NCBI RefSeq assembly: GCF_006861825.1
Contig: NZ_VDGI01000014.1
Span: 50,598-114,597, forward strand
Reading direction: 5' to 3'
Source: Psychrobacillus vulpis
GTDB taxonomy: Bacteria; Bacillota; Bacilli; Bacillales_A; Planococcaceae
DNA: 64,000 bases
Shown: positions 17,094 to 28,111 of the stretch, in pieces
Layout: each line of letters begins with the position of its first letter
How positions within the stretch are numbered: position 1 is the first letter of the stretch
Made by a program: the position numbers and the translations under genes
The notes under the pieces: model-generated
Seen by the model: the letters and a program-made list of their open reading frames with translations, nothing else
Told to the model about the DNA's origin: nothing
Databases searched by the model: none

Positions 17094-18458
17094 ATGAAAG
17101 TGAGTAAATTCGGCGGGACTTCTGTTGCAAGTGCAGAACAAATAAAAAAAGTAGCTGCAATCGTTCAAGCAGACTCATCTAGAAAGTTCATAGTTGTGTC
17201 AGCACCAGGCAAACGATTTGACGCAGACAAAAAAGTAACTGATTTATTAATCGAACTAGCAAATGCAGCAATACATAAAGAAGATGTCGAAGAAAAGCTT
17301 CATAATGTCGTTAACCGGTATAAAGAAATTGCTGTGGGGCTTGGATTAGACCTAACAATTTGTGAGGTGATTAAACAAGACTTGAACTCCCGATTATGTG
17401 AAAGTCAGTCCAACCTAGAGTTATTTGTCGATAATATTAAGGCAAGCGGAGAAGATAATAACGCTAAACTAATTTCTGCTTACTTTACAAGTATAGGGAT
17501 GCCTGCAGTCTATGTTAATCCGAAAATTGCAGGATTAATCGTAAACGATTTACCAGACCGTGCACAAGCTTTACCTGTAGCATATGAAAACTTGAGTAAA
17601 TTACAAAACGTCTCTGAAATTATTGTTTTCCCAGGTTTCTTTGGTTATACAAAAGAGGGTAGATTACGAACTTTTGATCGTGGAGGTTCAGACATTACAG
17701 GTTCTATTTTAGCGGCATCAGTGCAAGCAGATTTGTATGAAAACTTTACGGATGTGGATTCGGTATTTTGTGCTAATCCTAGAGTTGTGAACAGTCCAAT
17801 GGAAATTGAAGAAATAACATATCGTGAAATGCGTGAACTTTCCTATGCAGGCTTCTCCGTTTTTCATGATGAAGCGCTAATGCCAGTATATAAACGTGGT
17901 ATCCCCGTTTGCATCAAAAATACAAATAATCCATCTGCACCTGGAACAAGGATTGTAGCAGAGCGCAAAGCTAATCATCGTCCTGTAACTGGAATTACAG
18001 CCGATAGTGGATTTTCTATTTTGTATGTGAGTAAATATTTAATGAACCGAGAAATCGGTTTTGGCCGTAAGCTACTTCAAATTTTAGAAGAAGAGTATAT
18101 TTCATATGAGCATACACCTTCAGGTCTGGATGACATATCTGTTATTATGCGAAGTCATCAACTCACACCTGAAAAAGAAGTACGCATAATGAAGCGTGTT
18201 GTAAACGAGTTACATGCAGAAGATGTACATTTCCGTCATGAGTTTTCAATGATTGTAATTGTCGGTGAAGGAATGAACAATAGCACAGGACTTGCAGCTC
18301 GAGCAGCAACAGCAATTTCAAGAACTGGGGCAAATATTGAAATGATTAACCAAGGTTCATCTGAAGTAAGCCTTGCATTTGGAGTGCATAAAAGCAATGA
18401 AAATAAAATCTTACAAGCACTATATAGCGAATTTTTCGCACCAGTATCCGCAAGATAA
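17094..18458 (+). CDS. Aspartate kinase (YclM/ThrD type)
   Basis: 454 residues, beginning KVSKFGGTSVAS (phosphate-binding), with RGGSDITGS, FTDVDSVF and two C-terminal ACT domains (about 305-450; FSILYVSKYLMNREIGF, FSMIVIVGEGMNNSTGLA). Length and domain plan equal B. subtilis YclM, the isoform sensitive to Lys plus Thr. It phosphorylates aspartate at the entry to the Lys/Thr/Met/DAP pathway. aaggatatgatgaa precedes the ATG. No lysine riboswitch was found in the 360-bp AT-rich leader. dapF of the same pathway is 12 kb away, not in an operon. Confidence 0.9.
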   Translation: MKVSKFGGTSVASAEQIKKVAAIVQADSSRKFIVVSAPGKRFDADKKVTDLLIELANAAIHKEDVEEKLHNVVNRYKEIAVGLGLDLTICEVIKQDLNSRLCESQSNLELFVDNIKASGEDNNAKLISAYFTSIGMPAVYVNPKIAGLIVNDLPDRAQALPVAYENLSKLQNVSEIIVFPGFFGYTKEGRLRTFDRGGSDITGSILAASVQADLYENFTDVDSVFCANPRVVNSPMEIEEITYREMRELSYAGFSVFHDEALMPVYKRGIPVCIKNTNNPSAPGTRIVAERKANHRPVTGITADSGFSILYVSKYLMNREIGFGRKLLQILEEEYISYEHTPSGLDDISVIMRSHQLTPEKEVRIMKRVVNELHAEDVHFRHEFSMIVIVGEGMNNSTGLAARAATAISRTGANIEMINQGSSEVSLAFGVHKSNENKILQALYSEFFAPVSAR

Positions 18459-18463
18459 TAATA

Positions 18464-18490
18464 AAATGCCAAGAAAATTGCTTGGCATTT
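18464..18490 (+). terminator. Terminator of the aspartokinase gene
   Basis: aaatgccaag / cttggcattt, a 10-bp stem with a six-base loop, five bases after the stop codon and followed by catttc. Confidence 0.7.
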
Positions 18491-18493
18491 CAT

Positions 18494-18533
18494 TGTCTGT
18501 AGACGAACTCAAAAAAACGAGTTGTCTACAGTC
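18494..18533. repeat. Small hairpin with family E end sequence
   Basis: ctgtagacgaactc and gagttgtctacag are inverted around aaaaaaac. The word GAGTTGTCTACA also ends the family E element at 48856, so this may be a minimal or collapsed E element. As with other E ends it lies right behind a terminator. Confidence 0.5.
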
Positions 18534-18544
18534 TTCTGATTCGA

Positions 18545-18683
18545 AGGTTGGACAATCTCATTCCAGACTTGGACAAGAATGCACGAAGGTTGGACAATCA
18601 CTCACCATACTTGGACAAGAATGCACGAAGGTTGGACAATCATATCCCAAAGTTGGACAATCCTGATCAAATATTGGACAATC
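18545..18683. repeat. 21-bp periodic array, core TTGGACAA (7 units)
   Basis: TTGGACAA begins at 18548, 18569, 18590, 18611, 18632, 18653 and 18674: seven identical cores at an exact 21-bp step. Between cores the bases vary but gaatgcacgaagg recurs twice. The array lies between the aspartokinase terminator and the stop of the convergent NUDIX-GNAT gene. Because 21 is a multiple of three the array is open in two plus frames and gives artificial heptad-repeat ORFs, which I do not call as genes. Confidence 0.85.
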
Positions 18684-18689
18684 CTTCTT

Positions 18690-19667
18690 TCAAAGGCTTT
18701 GTAAATGATTCAATCCCTCTTGTTTTGTGTACTGCACAATGGTCATTTTATCATTGATTCTCACAGTATCTTTTGTTTGGACATATCCCATTTTCTCATA
18801 TAAGTAACAGTTTCTCTCTTCCTCTAATATTGTGTCCAACTCCCAACTGTTTATTTCAGGATACATGCTTTCAATTCTGATCATCACTTGTTGCGCTATA
18901 CCTCTCCCTTGAAACTCTTCTAATATATTTATCATATGAAGACGCATTACCCCAGGAGTTTTTTTGTATACATGAACACTTCCTACTAAAGTATTTTCAT
19001 GAAATATTTTATAGAAATCTCCTGTTTGTAAACGTTCATTAAACCTTTCAAACGATTGCAATACCGGGCTCGTTTCAAGGTCCTCATATTTCTTATACAG
19101 CGGCATAAATACTTTTTTCTGTAATTCAAACAATTCTTCTGCATCTTTTGAAGTTGCTTTTTTCAAAGAAATTTTTGACTGTATAGTTTCAAACAATGTT
19201 TCTAGTATATGATATGGTATAAATTCTCCGCTTTTCACCATCGCATTTATTTCATCCATCGTAGCCCATTTCGCATCTGCAACTTCATCATATTGAAGCT
19301 GCAAATCACTAATATCTATATTTTGTTTCACAAGCCACACATCATCAAATCCTCTAGAAAATTTGATTGTGCATAAAATCTCTGCATTCTCCAAATGTAA
19401 ATCAATGCCTATTTCTTCTTTCGTCTCACGGATTGCAGCCATTTCACTTGTTTCGCCTAAAAGTGCAGAACCAGCTGCAGCACAATCCCACATATTGGCC
19501 CACCCTTTTTTCCATGGCTGTCGTTGCTGTACTAATAGTTGTCCTTCTTCATTCATAATCCAAACATGAACAACTGTATGGAAATCACCTTCTGGCATAT
19601 CCTGTCCTCTATTATGTACCCTTCCTGTTTTCTCTCTATTAGCATTATAAATATCCCAAACTTCCAT
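18690..19667 (-). CDS. NUDIX hydrolase-GNAT acetyltransferase fusion
   Basis: 325 residues, two enzymes in one chain. Residues 1-165 form an IPP-isomerase-like NUDIX domain (MEVWDIYNANREKTGR, then the NUDIX box GSALLGETSEMAAIRETKEE followed by IGI). Residues 170-325 are a GNAT domain (LKKATSKDAEELFELQ, an acetyl-CoA loop EEFQGRGIAQQVM, and YLYEKMGYVQT). Neither substrate can be predicted. It converges on the aspartokinase gene with the 21-bp array in between. The ATG is weakly preceded by gtgggagaatgg. Confidence 0.8.
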   Translation of the reverse strand: MEVWDIYNANREKTGRVHNRGQDMPEGDFHTVVHVWIMNEEGQLLVQQRQPWKKGWANMWDCAAAGSALLGETSEMAAIRETKEEIGIDLHLENAEILCTIKFSRGFDDVWLVKQNIDISDLQLQYDEVADAKWATMDEINAMVKSGEFIPYHILETLFETIQSKISLKKATSKDAEELFELQKKVFMPLYKKYEDLETSPVLQSFERFNERLQTGDFYKIFHENTLVGSVHVYKKTPGVMRLHMINILEEFQGRGIAQQVMIRIESMYPEINSWELDTILEEERNCYLYEKMGYVQTKDTVRINDKMTIVQYTKQEGLNHLQSL

Positions 19668-19752
19668 TCTCCCACCTACTTATTATTATTTTGATTCAGA
19701 TAGTATAACATGCAAATTATGGGAGATACTATTAAATACATTATAATTTCAT

Positions 19753-19781
19753 TTGACAAAAACTTTTTTTTGTGAGATAAT
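19753..19781 (+). promoter_or_regulatory. Sigma-A promoter for an orphan RNA
   Basis: TTGACA (19753-19758), 17 bp, GATAAT (19776-19781). No ORF with a ribosome site follows before the convergent terminator at 20048. Confidence 0.75.
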
Positions 19782-19787
19782 AATGCT

Positions 19788-20035
19788 CGTTAACATTTTG
19801 GTATGACATAATTTAGAAATTTGGCATTCTGCTTTATGTTTTTGATAATACTTATTCACACTGGAGCGGCTACAGGGTCGCAAGGACGTAAAAGAAGGTA
19901 GGGTTTACGTTGCTTAGGTTAGAAGGCAACCAGTGGAACAATTTACCGCGGCATTGAAAGAGAAGAATTCTTTCATGGAAATTATTCCCCGATTTTATTC
20001 GGGATGAAATTTAAAATTCAAAAGTTATGTTTTAC
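19788..20035 (+). ncRNA. Candidate structured non-coding RNA
   Basis: Behind a good promoter lies about 250 nt without an ORF that folds into a clear multi-helix shape by eye: an outer stem CACTGG (19860 region) with CCAGTG (19930 region); inside it GTC-gcaag-GAC, a stem ACGTAAA / TTTACGT, and GTTGC / GCAAC; then downstream hairpins GAAAGA / TCTTTC and CCCG / CGGG. The words TACAGGGTCGCAAGGACG and GAAGGCAACCAGTGG look like conserved-RNA motifs. The raiA-motif class is one possibility from memory, but I cannot confirm it. It is not a tmRNA, SRP RNA, RNase P RNA or 6S RNA by motif. Confidence 0.6.
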
Positions 20036-20047
20036 CTATAAAAAATC

Positions 20048-20083
20048 AAGGGGTGTTCTCAATAGAGAGCACCCCTTGTCCAA
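20048..20083. terminator. Terminator between the RNA and the MFS gene
   Basis: aaggggtgttctc / gagagcacccctt, a 13-bp perfect stem two bases from the MFS stop codon. It probably serves the MFS gene and may also bound the RNA candidate. Confidence 0.75.
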
Positions 20084-20084
20084 T

Positions 20085-21359
20085 TTAAATACTTATATCT
20101 TTCTGTCTTTTACTGTATTCTTTAAACGTTATTAAATAGATAAATCCACTAAGTACTGCTAAAATCGCTAAAATAACGAAGGTCCAAGTAAACCCAATCC
20201 AAGTTACAAGTGGGAATACAAGTGGAGCAATTGTACGTCCTATCGTATATCGTAAACTTGCTGCTGCGAAATATTGCCCTCTCATATCCTCTGGTGCCAG
20301 TTTAGAGACAAAGCTTTCTTGCAGTCCTACTGTCATAAGTTCACCTAAAGTAAATACTGCCATTGCAATTATGAAAACCCAGAAATTCGCAGTAAGTGGG
20401 AAAATAAGCATTGCTATCGCATACAAAATCGAAGACATAAAGAAAACCCATTTTTCGGGATAGTTTGTCATCCATTTTGTAACAAATACTGTGAATAAAA
20501 CTACTAATAATCCATTCTCTGATAAGAGGATACCAAATGATCCTTCTCCTGTAATTGTCCATTCTCGATTAAACAAATTCCCTAACACTTGTACGTCAAT
20601 TGCTTCTTTCATATAAACGGGTATAAGCATATCTAATTGCATGTACGTTTGAGCAAGTAAGATTCCTCCGATAATAAAAAGGAAAAAAACTTTATCTTTT
20701 ACAATTAACCCGTAAGCCTTGACCTGGTTAACTACTACCTGCCTCCAATTATTCCCGTTATTTGCAAGTTGCTCCTTTATTTCATTGGACAATGTTTCTT
20801 CTGTTAAAAATCGAAGAGCTAACCCGACTACACAAAAGATAATCCCTGAAACTAAGAGTAATGGAAAACGATAATTGAAAAATAGAACTGCTCCAACTAT
20901 CGGACCTATTACTACGGATATATTGACTGAAGTATAAAACACAGAAAAAACAGTGCTTCTCTGATGCTCTGGTACTACGTCAGCGACGATTGCTTGACTT
21001 GCTGGATGATAAAAAGAGCCAGCTACTCCAGCAATTGCAAATGCCAGGAAACTTATAGTAGGCGAATTCAACCATGGAGAATTGGCAAAAGCAAATAAAA
21101 TAAACGAAAAACCTTGAGCAGTAGCAGAAAAGAATAACATCGTTCTTCTACCAAAACGATCTGCACAATATCCACCTATCAAATTTGCTGCAACTCCAAA
21201 AATTTGTGAGATTACAAGTAAAATCCCTGCCATACTAGTTCCAAATTCTTCTGCAAAATAAATTGCAAGAAACGGAAACACCATCCAAAAACTTAAATTG
21301 CTAAAAAACTCTCCGAATAATCGGACTTTTAAAGGCCTATCCCAATCTTTTATTCTCAT
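20085..21359 (-). CDS. MFS transporter, drug/metabolite efflux type
   Basis: 424 residues and twelve predicted membrane segments. The cytoplasmic loop 2-3 motif is GYCADRFGRRTM, and the repeat in the second half contains RGQYFAAASLRYTIGRTIAPL. The overall pattern resembles the MdtH/YqjV-like branch of MFS exporters. The substrate is unknown and there is no regulator next to it. GAGGAACAG precedes the ATG. The central loop (about residues 190-215) is hydrophilic, as usual. Confidence 0.8.
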   Translation of the reverse strand: MRIKDWDRPLKVRLFGEFFSNLSFWMVFPFLAIYFAEEFGTSMAGILLVISQIFGVAANLIGGYCADRFGRRTMLFFSATAQGFSFILFAFANSPWLNSPTISFLAFAIAGVAGSFYHPASQAIVADVVPEHQRSTVFSVFYTSVNISVVIGPIVGAVLFFNYRFPLLLVSGIIFCVVGLALRFLTEETLSNEIKEQLANNGNNWRQVVVNQVKAYGLIVKDKVFFLFIIGGILLAQTYMQLDMLIPVYMKEAIDVQVLGNLFNREWTITGEGSFGILLSENGLLVVLFTVFVTKWMTNYPEKWVFFMSSILYAIAMLIFPLTANFWVFIIAMAVFTLGELMTVGLQESFVSKLAPEDMRGQYFAAASLRYTIGRTIAPLVFPLVTWIGFTWTFVILAILAVLSGFIYLITFKEYSKRQKDISI

Positions 21360-21505
21360 ATTCTGTTCCTCACATCTAGTAGATTATTCCATCCTACCAT
21401 AATAATTCGGATTTCGAAACAGAAATAATCACTCCTTCTATATTTTAAAAAGGAGTGATAGAAAGTTTAAACTATGGAACCGCTTTCAATATGTGATTAG
21501 ATTAA

Positions 21506-21823
21506 TTAATCGCGATATGTTACAGCTGTTCCTGTGGCAACACACATCATCATACCTTCTCGAACTGTTTCAAAATCTAAGTCAACACCAATAACAGCAT
21601 TTGCTCCCATTTGGTTAGCTAACACTTTCATCTCTTCTAAAGCAATTTTTCTTCCCTCTGCTAGCTTTCCTTCATAAGCGGCACTACGCCCTCCAACGAT
21701 GTCTGTCACTGTTGCAAAAAGATCACGTACAACATTAGCACCCATTATTGCTTCTCCACTTACAATGCCATGATACATTTCAATTGTTTTTCCTTCAATC
21801 GTACTCGTTGTTGTAACTAACAT
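21506..21823 (-). CDS. YbjQ family (DUF74) protein
   Basis: 105 residues: [74 protein letters not shown]. These blocks are those of the YbjQ/DUF74 family, a small pentameric beta-barrel annotated as putative heavy-metal-binding. Actual function unknown. GAGGGGGA precedes the ATG at 21823; the upstream extension in the frame has no ribosome site. Monocistronic. Confidence 0.88.
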   Translation of the reverse strand: MLVTTTSTIEGKTIEMYHGIVSGEAIMGANVVRDLFATVTDIVGGRSAAYEGKLAEGRKIALEEMKVLANQMGANAVIGVDLDFETVREGMMMCVATGTAVTYRD

Positions 21824-21895
21824 ACATAATCCCCCTCTGTCGTTTAATTTCATCATACCTCATTCAAATAGTATGTGCATTTTTTTACATGTAAG

Positions 21896-23182
21896 TTAAA
21901 TCTTCTTGATGGTATCATCCAATAATTTAGCAGACTCTAAAATATGTATAGAGGCATCACCAATTGATTCTACCGCGATAGTTAAGCCCTTAATCTCGGA
22001 GCCAACCGCTTTTGATTCTGCCGCAACTTCTTGTATCATTGCAGAAATATTTGTGAAGGCAAGAGCAGTCTGTTCGCTTTCTGTTAAACCTAAGTTCGCT
22101 AATTGCTGAACAATTTGTATAGCTTTCACTACCTCTTTCTGCGCTCCAGTAGATACTCCTACTAATTGATCAATTTGCTCAACGGAATTTCTTGTTTGTT
22201 CGGCAAGTTTTCGGACTTCATTTGCTACTACCGCAAAACCTTTTCCGTATTCCCCTGCTCTCGCAGCCTCAATCGCAGAATTTATAGCAAGTAAATTTGT
22301 TTTTGTCGCAATATCTTTTACAATTTTCACTACATTTAGTATTTCTTCTGATGATTGATTTAAATTTTCTATTATTCCAGACATAGAAGTAGTTTTATCG
22401 TATATTTCTTTTGTATTAATCATTAATGTCTGTATCGTTTGTTTACCATTTTCTGCAGTTGCAATAGTTCGATTAGATACCTCTATACCATTTGAAACAT
22501 CTTCGTTCACCTCTTTAGTGGCTACTATGAGCTCTTCCACTGAAGATGTAGTTTCCGAAGACTGTATTTCTAATATGGTTACAATACTCCCTAATGTTTC
22601 TTTAATATTTCGTTTAATACTCTCTTCTTTTTCATTTGCTTGTTCTGCTGCATATCGGTCATATTCTTCTACGACTAATTGTTGTTCGTAATTCATTATT
22701 TTACTTATGGCTTCTATATACGTAATTTCCTTTTCCTTAGGAAGCCCTTTTAGTAATATATTCTTTATTAAGCTAAATTGTAAATTTTGACATGCTGCTA
22801 AATACCATTTCGTTTCTAGCCCGATGTGCACATGTATTTTTGCTACTTTCTTTCTTTTATTTATATATTCGTCATCTATTATTCCACTAAACCATTCAGC
22901 AATATGACGTATTAATGTTTGCTCTAGACGCTCACGTGAACTAGTTTTATTTATGATTGCTACTATTTTTGAATTTTCCATGATGGAATCATAAAAAGAG
23001 TGCACTGCATTGGGAATATGCCCAACCATTAGTTGCTCCATTTGTTTTAATGATAGTAGATCATCTTTTGTAAAATGTATTAATCGCAGTTGTTCTTCGA
23101 TTTCCGCTTCTGTTATTTCTAATTTAACCTCAAAGCTCTCCCCTAAATTCATTATTGCATTCTCACGTTTCTTAATAAACAT
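21896..23182 (-). CDS. hemAT: HemAT-like globin-coupled aerotaxis receptor
   Basis: 428 residues and no membrane segment. The N-terminal globin sensor (about 20-190) carries the proximal His in [19 protein letters not shown]. The C-terminal signalling domain contains the hairpin tip [20 protein letters not shown]. HemAT binds O2 at heme and signals through CheA for aerotaxis. The long start ([14 protein letters not shown]) is used since AAAGGAGGATAGGG stands directly before it. The hairpin tip reads [14 protein letters not shown] where most receptors have [14 protein letters not shown]. Confidence 0.92.
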   Translation of the reverse strand: MFIKKRENAIMNLGESFEVKLEITEAEIEEQLRLIHFTKDDLLSLKQMEQLMVGHIPNAVHSFYDSIMENSKIVAIINKTSSRERLEQTLIRHIAEWFSGIIDDEYINKRKKVAKIHVHIGLETKWYLAACQNLQFSLIKNILLKGLPKEKEITYIEAISKIMNYEQQLVVEEYDRYAAEQANEKEESIKRNIKETLGSIVTILEIQSSETTSSVEELIVATKEVNEDVSNGIEVSNRTIATAENGKQTIQTLMINTKEIYDKTTSMSGIIENLNQSSEEILNVVKIVKDIATKTNLLAINSAIEAARAGEYGKGFAVVANEVRKLAEQTRNSVEQIDQLVGVSTGAQKEVVKAIQIVQQLANLGLTESEQTALAFTNISAMIQEVAAESKAVGSEIKGLTIAVESIGDASIHILESAKLLDDTIKKI

Positions 23183-23302
23183 CCCTATCCTCCTTTTGAC
23201 TTATACACAAACAACAATAAGCCTATGTTATCCATACTAACAAATTCTAAAGTCCTATTACAGTGATTTTCCTCACAGATGACAATTTTTCCTATTTCCG
23301 AA

Positions 23303-23336
23303 CAAAAAAACACGTAGGAAATAATCCCACGTGTTT
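23303..23336 (-). terminator. Hairpin beyond pbuX
   Basis: aaacacgt.gg / cc.acgtgttt with an A-run on the plus-strand left side (T-run for minus transcripts). It lies 14 bp beyond the pbuX stop. Confidence 0.65.
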
Positions 23337-23349
23337 GTTAGCTTCTATA

Positions 23350-25214
<1,865 letters not shown>

Positions 25215-25245
25215 TTAAGTCCCTTCACTCTAAATTTTGATAAAC

Positions 25246-25443
25246 AAAAAAGCCCGATGACATTGCTTCCATTCATAAAATGAGTGGAGCAACGTCATTC
25301 GAGCTGATGATTTCGAATAGAAATAAAATAAATCATGACAAAGGTGTCATAATTTTATCATTTCATTGCCACTCATAGTCAGCTTATTTACGGTAAGCTG
25401 GTAGAAACTTGCAGGCCATATCCCTGCTATTATACGAGTTGAT
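25246..25443 (-). promoter_or_regulatory. Guanine-class purine riboswitch with terminator
   Basis: Aptamer at 25369-25443: on the minus strand CTCGTATAAT, GGATATGGCCTGCAAGTTTCT, ACCGTAAAT and CTGACTATGAGTG. The C before TATGAGTG is the position that selects guanine/hypoxanthine over adenine. The terminator at 25246-25305 has arms around gctcgaatgacgttgctcc and ends in a T-run. Guanine binding should reduce xpt-pbuX. Confidence 0.94.
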
Positions 25444-25461
25444 GCTATTAGAATATTTCTC

Positions 25462-25490
25462 ATTATAGCACGAAAGCTTTCAATTACAAT
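25462..25490 (-). promoter_or_regulatory. Promoter of xpt-pbuX
   Basis: Minus strand TTGTAA, 16 bp, TATAAT (25462-25467), about 20 bp upstream of the aptamer. Confidence 0.6.
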
Positions 25491-25527
25491 CACCTATCAA
25501 TATATTTAATGATTCATAAGATTCAGT

Positions 25528-25583
25528 TTGGTGCCAGGCACCAAAACAAACGTGAATGTTTAAACATTCACGTTTGTTTGAAA
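25528..25583. repeat. Two adjacent palindromes
   Basis: TTGGTGCCAGGCACCAA (25528-25544) touches a 36-bp perfect palindrome with arm aaacaaacgtgaatgttt (25548-25583). The same acgtgaat/attcacgt hairpin recurs at 38528 and GGTGCCTGGCACC at 39848. Here it can terminate the small gene at 25619 (T-rich on the minus side). Confidence 0.7.
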
Positions 25584-25618
25584 AAACACGAATTCTTTAA
25601 TAATGTTATTGGAAATTT

Positions 25619-25906
25619 TTAATTTTTCTCTTTTAATGTCTTGAATGCATCGATAAATAGGGAAGGATTATCCTGTATTTTATAAGAAAAGACTCCTTGA
25701 TTTGTATGTAGATATAAAATTCCTCCACCAAACGAAAAAGGCTTATGGGATATATCATGGACGTGTCCGAGCTCAAATTGATGACGAGCTGACATAATTC
25801 CATCCATATTTAGTAGGAGTTCAAAATGCTTTTCAATTTGTTGCATTTGATAATAAAAGTCTATTTGACGCTCAATTTCAATATAAATAATGGAATGTTC
25901 TCTCAA
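25619..25906 (-). CDS. Small conserved protein, unknown
   Basis: 95 residues from a TTG start, MREHSIIYIEIERQIDFYYQ, with C-terminal GGGILYLHTNQGVFSYKIQ and LFIDAFKTLKEKN. The TTG is chosen because GGAGGGG stands eight bases upstream; the ATG further upstream would put that ribosome site inside the gene. The beta-rich second half (RHQFELGHVHDISHKPFSFGG) might be a PH-like small domain, but that is a guess. No family recognised. Confidence 0.6.
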   Translation of the reverse strand: MREHSIIYIEIERQIDFYYQMQQIEKHFELLLNMDGIMSARHQFELGHVHDISHKPFSFGGGILYLHTNQGVFSYKIQDNPSLFIDAFKTLKEKN

Positions 25907-26040
25907 TATATTCCCCTCCAATACCACTTTATAGTGTAGCATAATTGGATATGAACTATTCGATATGAACGTTTATTATTTAGATATTCTTCTCGTTGTT
26001 TTGCTATAAAAAGCTTTAAAAACATTTTTCAGACATTAAA

Positions 26041-26066
26041 AAGGGCTGTCTCAAGTAGAGAAAGCC
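26041..26066 (-). terminator. Terminator of the PAS chemoreceptor gene
   Basis: gggcttt.ctc / gaga.cagccc on the minus strand followed by tttttaatg; 22 bp after the stop. Confidence 0.65.
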
Positions 26067-26087
26067 CAATAAGAATATTTTTGCCTA

Positions 26088-26996
26088 TTAAATGAGTTTT
26101 ACAACTTCAGCTGTTTGAGCTTCTAACTTCTCAGAAGCTATAGAAATATCTTTAAATTCTTCTAATGCTATTCGTATTTCATTTTGGCTTTTTTCGATGC
26201 TTTGTTGAGACTTCCCATTACTTTTCGTTACTTTGTCCACTTCTTTTGTAATACCTTCAATATTTTCTCGTACTTCGACAATGGAAGCTTCTACTCTGGC
26301 TGCTAACTTGCGAACCTCTTGTGCTACGACATTAAATCCACGTCCATGTTCTCCAGCTCGAGCTGCTTCTATTGCCGCATTCAATGCAAGCAAGTTTGTT
26401 TGCGCAGCAATTTCTCTTATAGTTTGAACGATTCCTCGAATGGAGTCTGCTTGCACTTGTAAATTTTCTAATGTTGTAGTATTTTCTGTTGATACTGCTG
26501 CAATTTCATCAATTGTTTCTAAAAGCTCCTGGCTTCTTTTAGTACCAGCTTCTGCACGAATACTTAATCCTTCTGACATTTCGTTTAGCTCTTCCGTAAC
26601 AGCCAAAATAGTTTGGTGACGATTTGTTACATTGGAAGCAACCTTACTAACTCCTAATACTTTTCGTCCTTCACTAAATATCGGCATATACGTTGCTTCA
26701 AACATGACACTATTCCCATTTGCATCTTTACGTTCCACTTTATTAGTAAATGCTTTACCTGCAAATAACTCTTTCCAAAACTTTTCATATTCAGGGCTGT
26801 TTACAAACTTTGAAAAGCATAATTCACGATGATTCATACCAATCATTTCTTCTTTTGAATAGCCTAGTTCATTAGCAAAATTATCATTTACATATGCTAT
26901 ACTTCGATCTAAATCAAAACGAATAATCGCCAAGTTTTTTTCTAGTGCATTCACAACCGTCATATCATTTACTTCTTCTACTTGTGAATAATTCAT
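26088..26996 (-). CDS. Soluble PAS-domain chemoreceptor
   Basis: 302 residues without membrane segments. A PAS domain occupies about 20-140 ([37 protein letters not shown]), followed by a short signalling domain with the tip [20 protein letters not shown]. The signalling helices are short compared with standard receptors, resembling small soluble receptors such as B. subtilis YfmS. Ligand unknown. The start at 26996 follows GGGGGAAATAGT; the longer frame would overlap the oxidoreductase stop, from which it is 23 bp away. Confidence 0.82.
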   Translation of the reverse strand: MNYSQVEEVNDMTVVNALEKNLAIIRFDLDRSIAYVNDNFANELGYSKEEMIGMNHRELCFSKFVNSPEYEKFWKELFAGKAFTNKVERKDANGNSVMFEATYMPIFSEGRKVLGVSKVASNVTNRHQTILAVTEELNEMSEGLSIRAEAGTKRSQELLETIDEIAAVSTENTTTLENLQVQADSIRGIVQTIREIAAQTNLLALNAAIEAARAGEHGRGFNVVAQEVRKLAARVEASIVEVRENIEGITKEVDKVTKSNGKSQQSIEKSQNEIRIALEEFKDISIASEKLEAQTAEVVKLI

Positions 26997-27019
26997 ACTA
27001 TTTCCCCCATCCCCTTCAA

Positions 27020-28108
27020 TCAAATTGGTTCATACACAGATAAATCAAGCACAGTTTCATGTCCCATTGCTAGTCTAGCTAATTCAGCACCTACAAATGG
27101 TCCGGCAGTTAAGCCGGAAGCCCCTAAGCCATTTGCAAAGTAGATTGATTTAAAACCAGGCATTTTCCCTATAACAGGAAGAAAATCTGGTGTATATGGT
27201 CTGAATCCTACTCGCACTTCTTCTATTTCTGCAGTTGCTAATGATTTAGCAATATGAATAGCATTCTCCATTAACTCTTTTTTTCCTGCTTCCGTTACAC
27301 GAATATCATATCCTGTGTTTTCTTCATACGTGGAACCAGCTACTACTTTCCCATGATCAAACGTAAGTAAATACTGATTTGTAGGAGGCAATACAACAGG
27401 CAATTCACCTGTTCCTTCATTTTCAATACGAAAGTGCATAATTTGTGCCTTTTGAAAACTCACTTTCATATCGACCCCGAGTGTTAATGGCAATTCATTG
27501 CCCCAAGCTCCGGCAGTTAAAATAACTTTATCCGCCTCTATTTTTTTTCCTTCTACTAAAATACTTTCATCCTTCATTTCAGCATTTCCATAGATTATTT
27601 CTGCTCCATGCTTCTTAGCTCCTCTTATTAAGGCATCTCGCATTGCACGGCCATCTACACGAGCCGCTCCTTCTACATAAAGCGAATTATAATCTTCTGT
27701 AATTAGGGGGAAAAGTTCTCTAGTTTCATCTGGTGAAAGTATTTTCAGAACACCAATTTCTGGAGCATCTACTCTTTTTTCTATCGCTCTCTCTAACATT
27801 TTGTTCAATTTCTTTTCATCGTTTTGAAGTGCAATCGCTCCAACTTGCTTATAACCAGTGGAAGTTTCTCCTAAATCTTCTAATTCCGTCACAAGCTGCT
27901 TGTAGTATCTCGCCCCATTTTTCACGAGCTCGTACCACTTTTTATTTCTTCTTTGAGATATCCATGGACAAATAATACCTGCTGCGGCATCCGAAGCTTG
28001 TCCAAGATCTTTCCTATCTATTAGCTTTACATTCACACCATTTTTTGCAAGATGGTAAGCAGTGGAAGCCCCTAGTATTCCACCACCTATAACAACATAA
28101 GATGACAT
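27020..28108 (-). CDS. FAD-dependent amino-acid/amine oxidase (DadA-like)
   Basis: 362 residues. FAD Rossmann motif [20 protein letters not shown], then [16 protein letters not shown], and near the C-terminus [18 protein letters not shown] and [19 protein letters not shown]. This is the DAO superfamily (D-amino-acid dehydrogenase, sarcosine or glycine oxidase). Substrate cannot be assigned. It follows the S66 peptidase gene by 3 bp and precedes a PAS receptor by 23 bp, so the three probably form an operon. D-amino acids released from peptidoglycan peptides would connect the first two, as inference. Confidence 0.85.
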   Translation of the reverse strand: MSSYVVIGGGILGASTAYHLAKNGVNVKLIDRKDLGQASDAAAGIICPWISQRRNKKWYELVKNGARYYKQLVTELEDLGETSTGYKQVGAIALQNDEKKLNKMLERAIEKRVDAPEIGVLKILSPDETRELFPLITEDYNSLYVEGAARVDGRAMRDALIRGAKKHGAEIIYGNAEMKDESILVEGKKIEADKVILTAGAWGNELPLTLGVDMKVSFQKAQIMHFRIENEGTGELPVVLPPTNQYLLTFDHGKVVAGSTYEENTGYDIRVTEAGKKELMENAIHIAKSLATAEIEEVRVGFRPYTPDFLPVIGKMPGFKSIYFANGLGASGLTAGPFVGAELARLAMGHETVLDLSVYEPI

Positions 28109-28111
28109 CTA

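Noticed and set aside
18545..18683. CRISPR-like repeat array
   Set aside because: Repeat cores are 8 bp and the spacers about 13 bp, far too short; no leader and no cas genes in the window.
18373..18757. Two overlapping plus-strand ORFs with seven-residue repeats over the 21-bp array
   Set aside because: The 21-bp step is a multiple of three, so any frame that is open once stays open. No ribosome site, and one ORF starts inside the aspartokinase gene.
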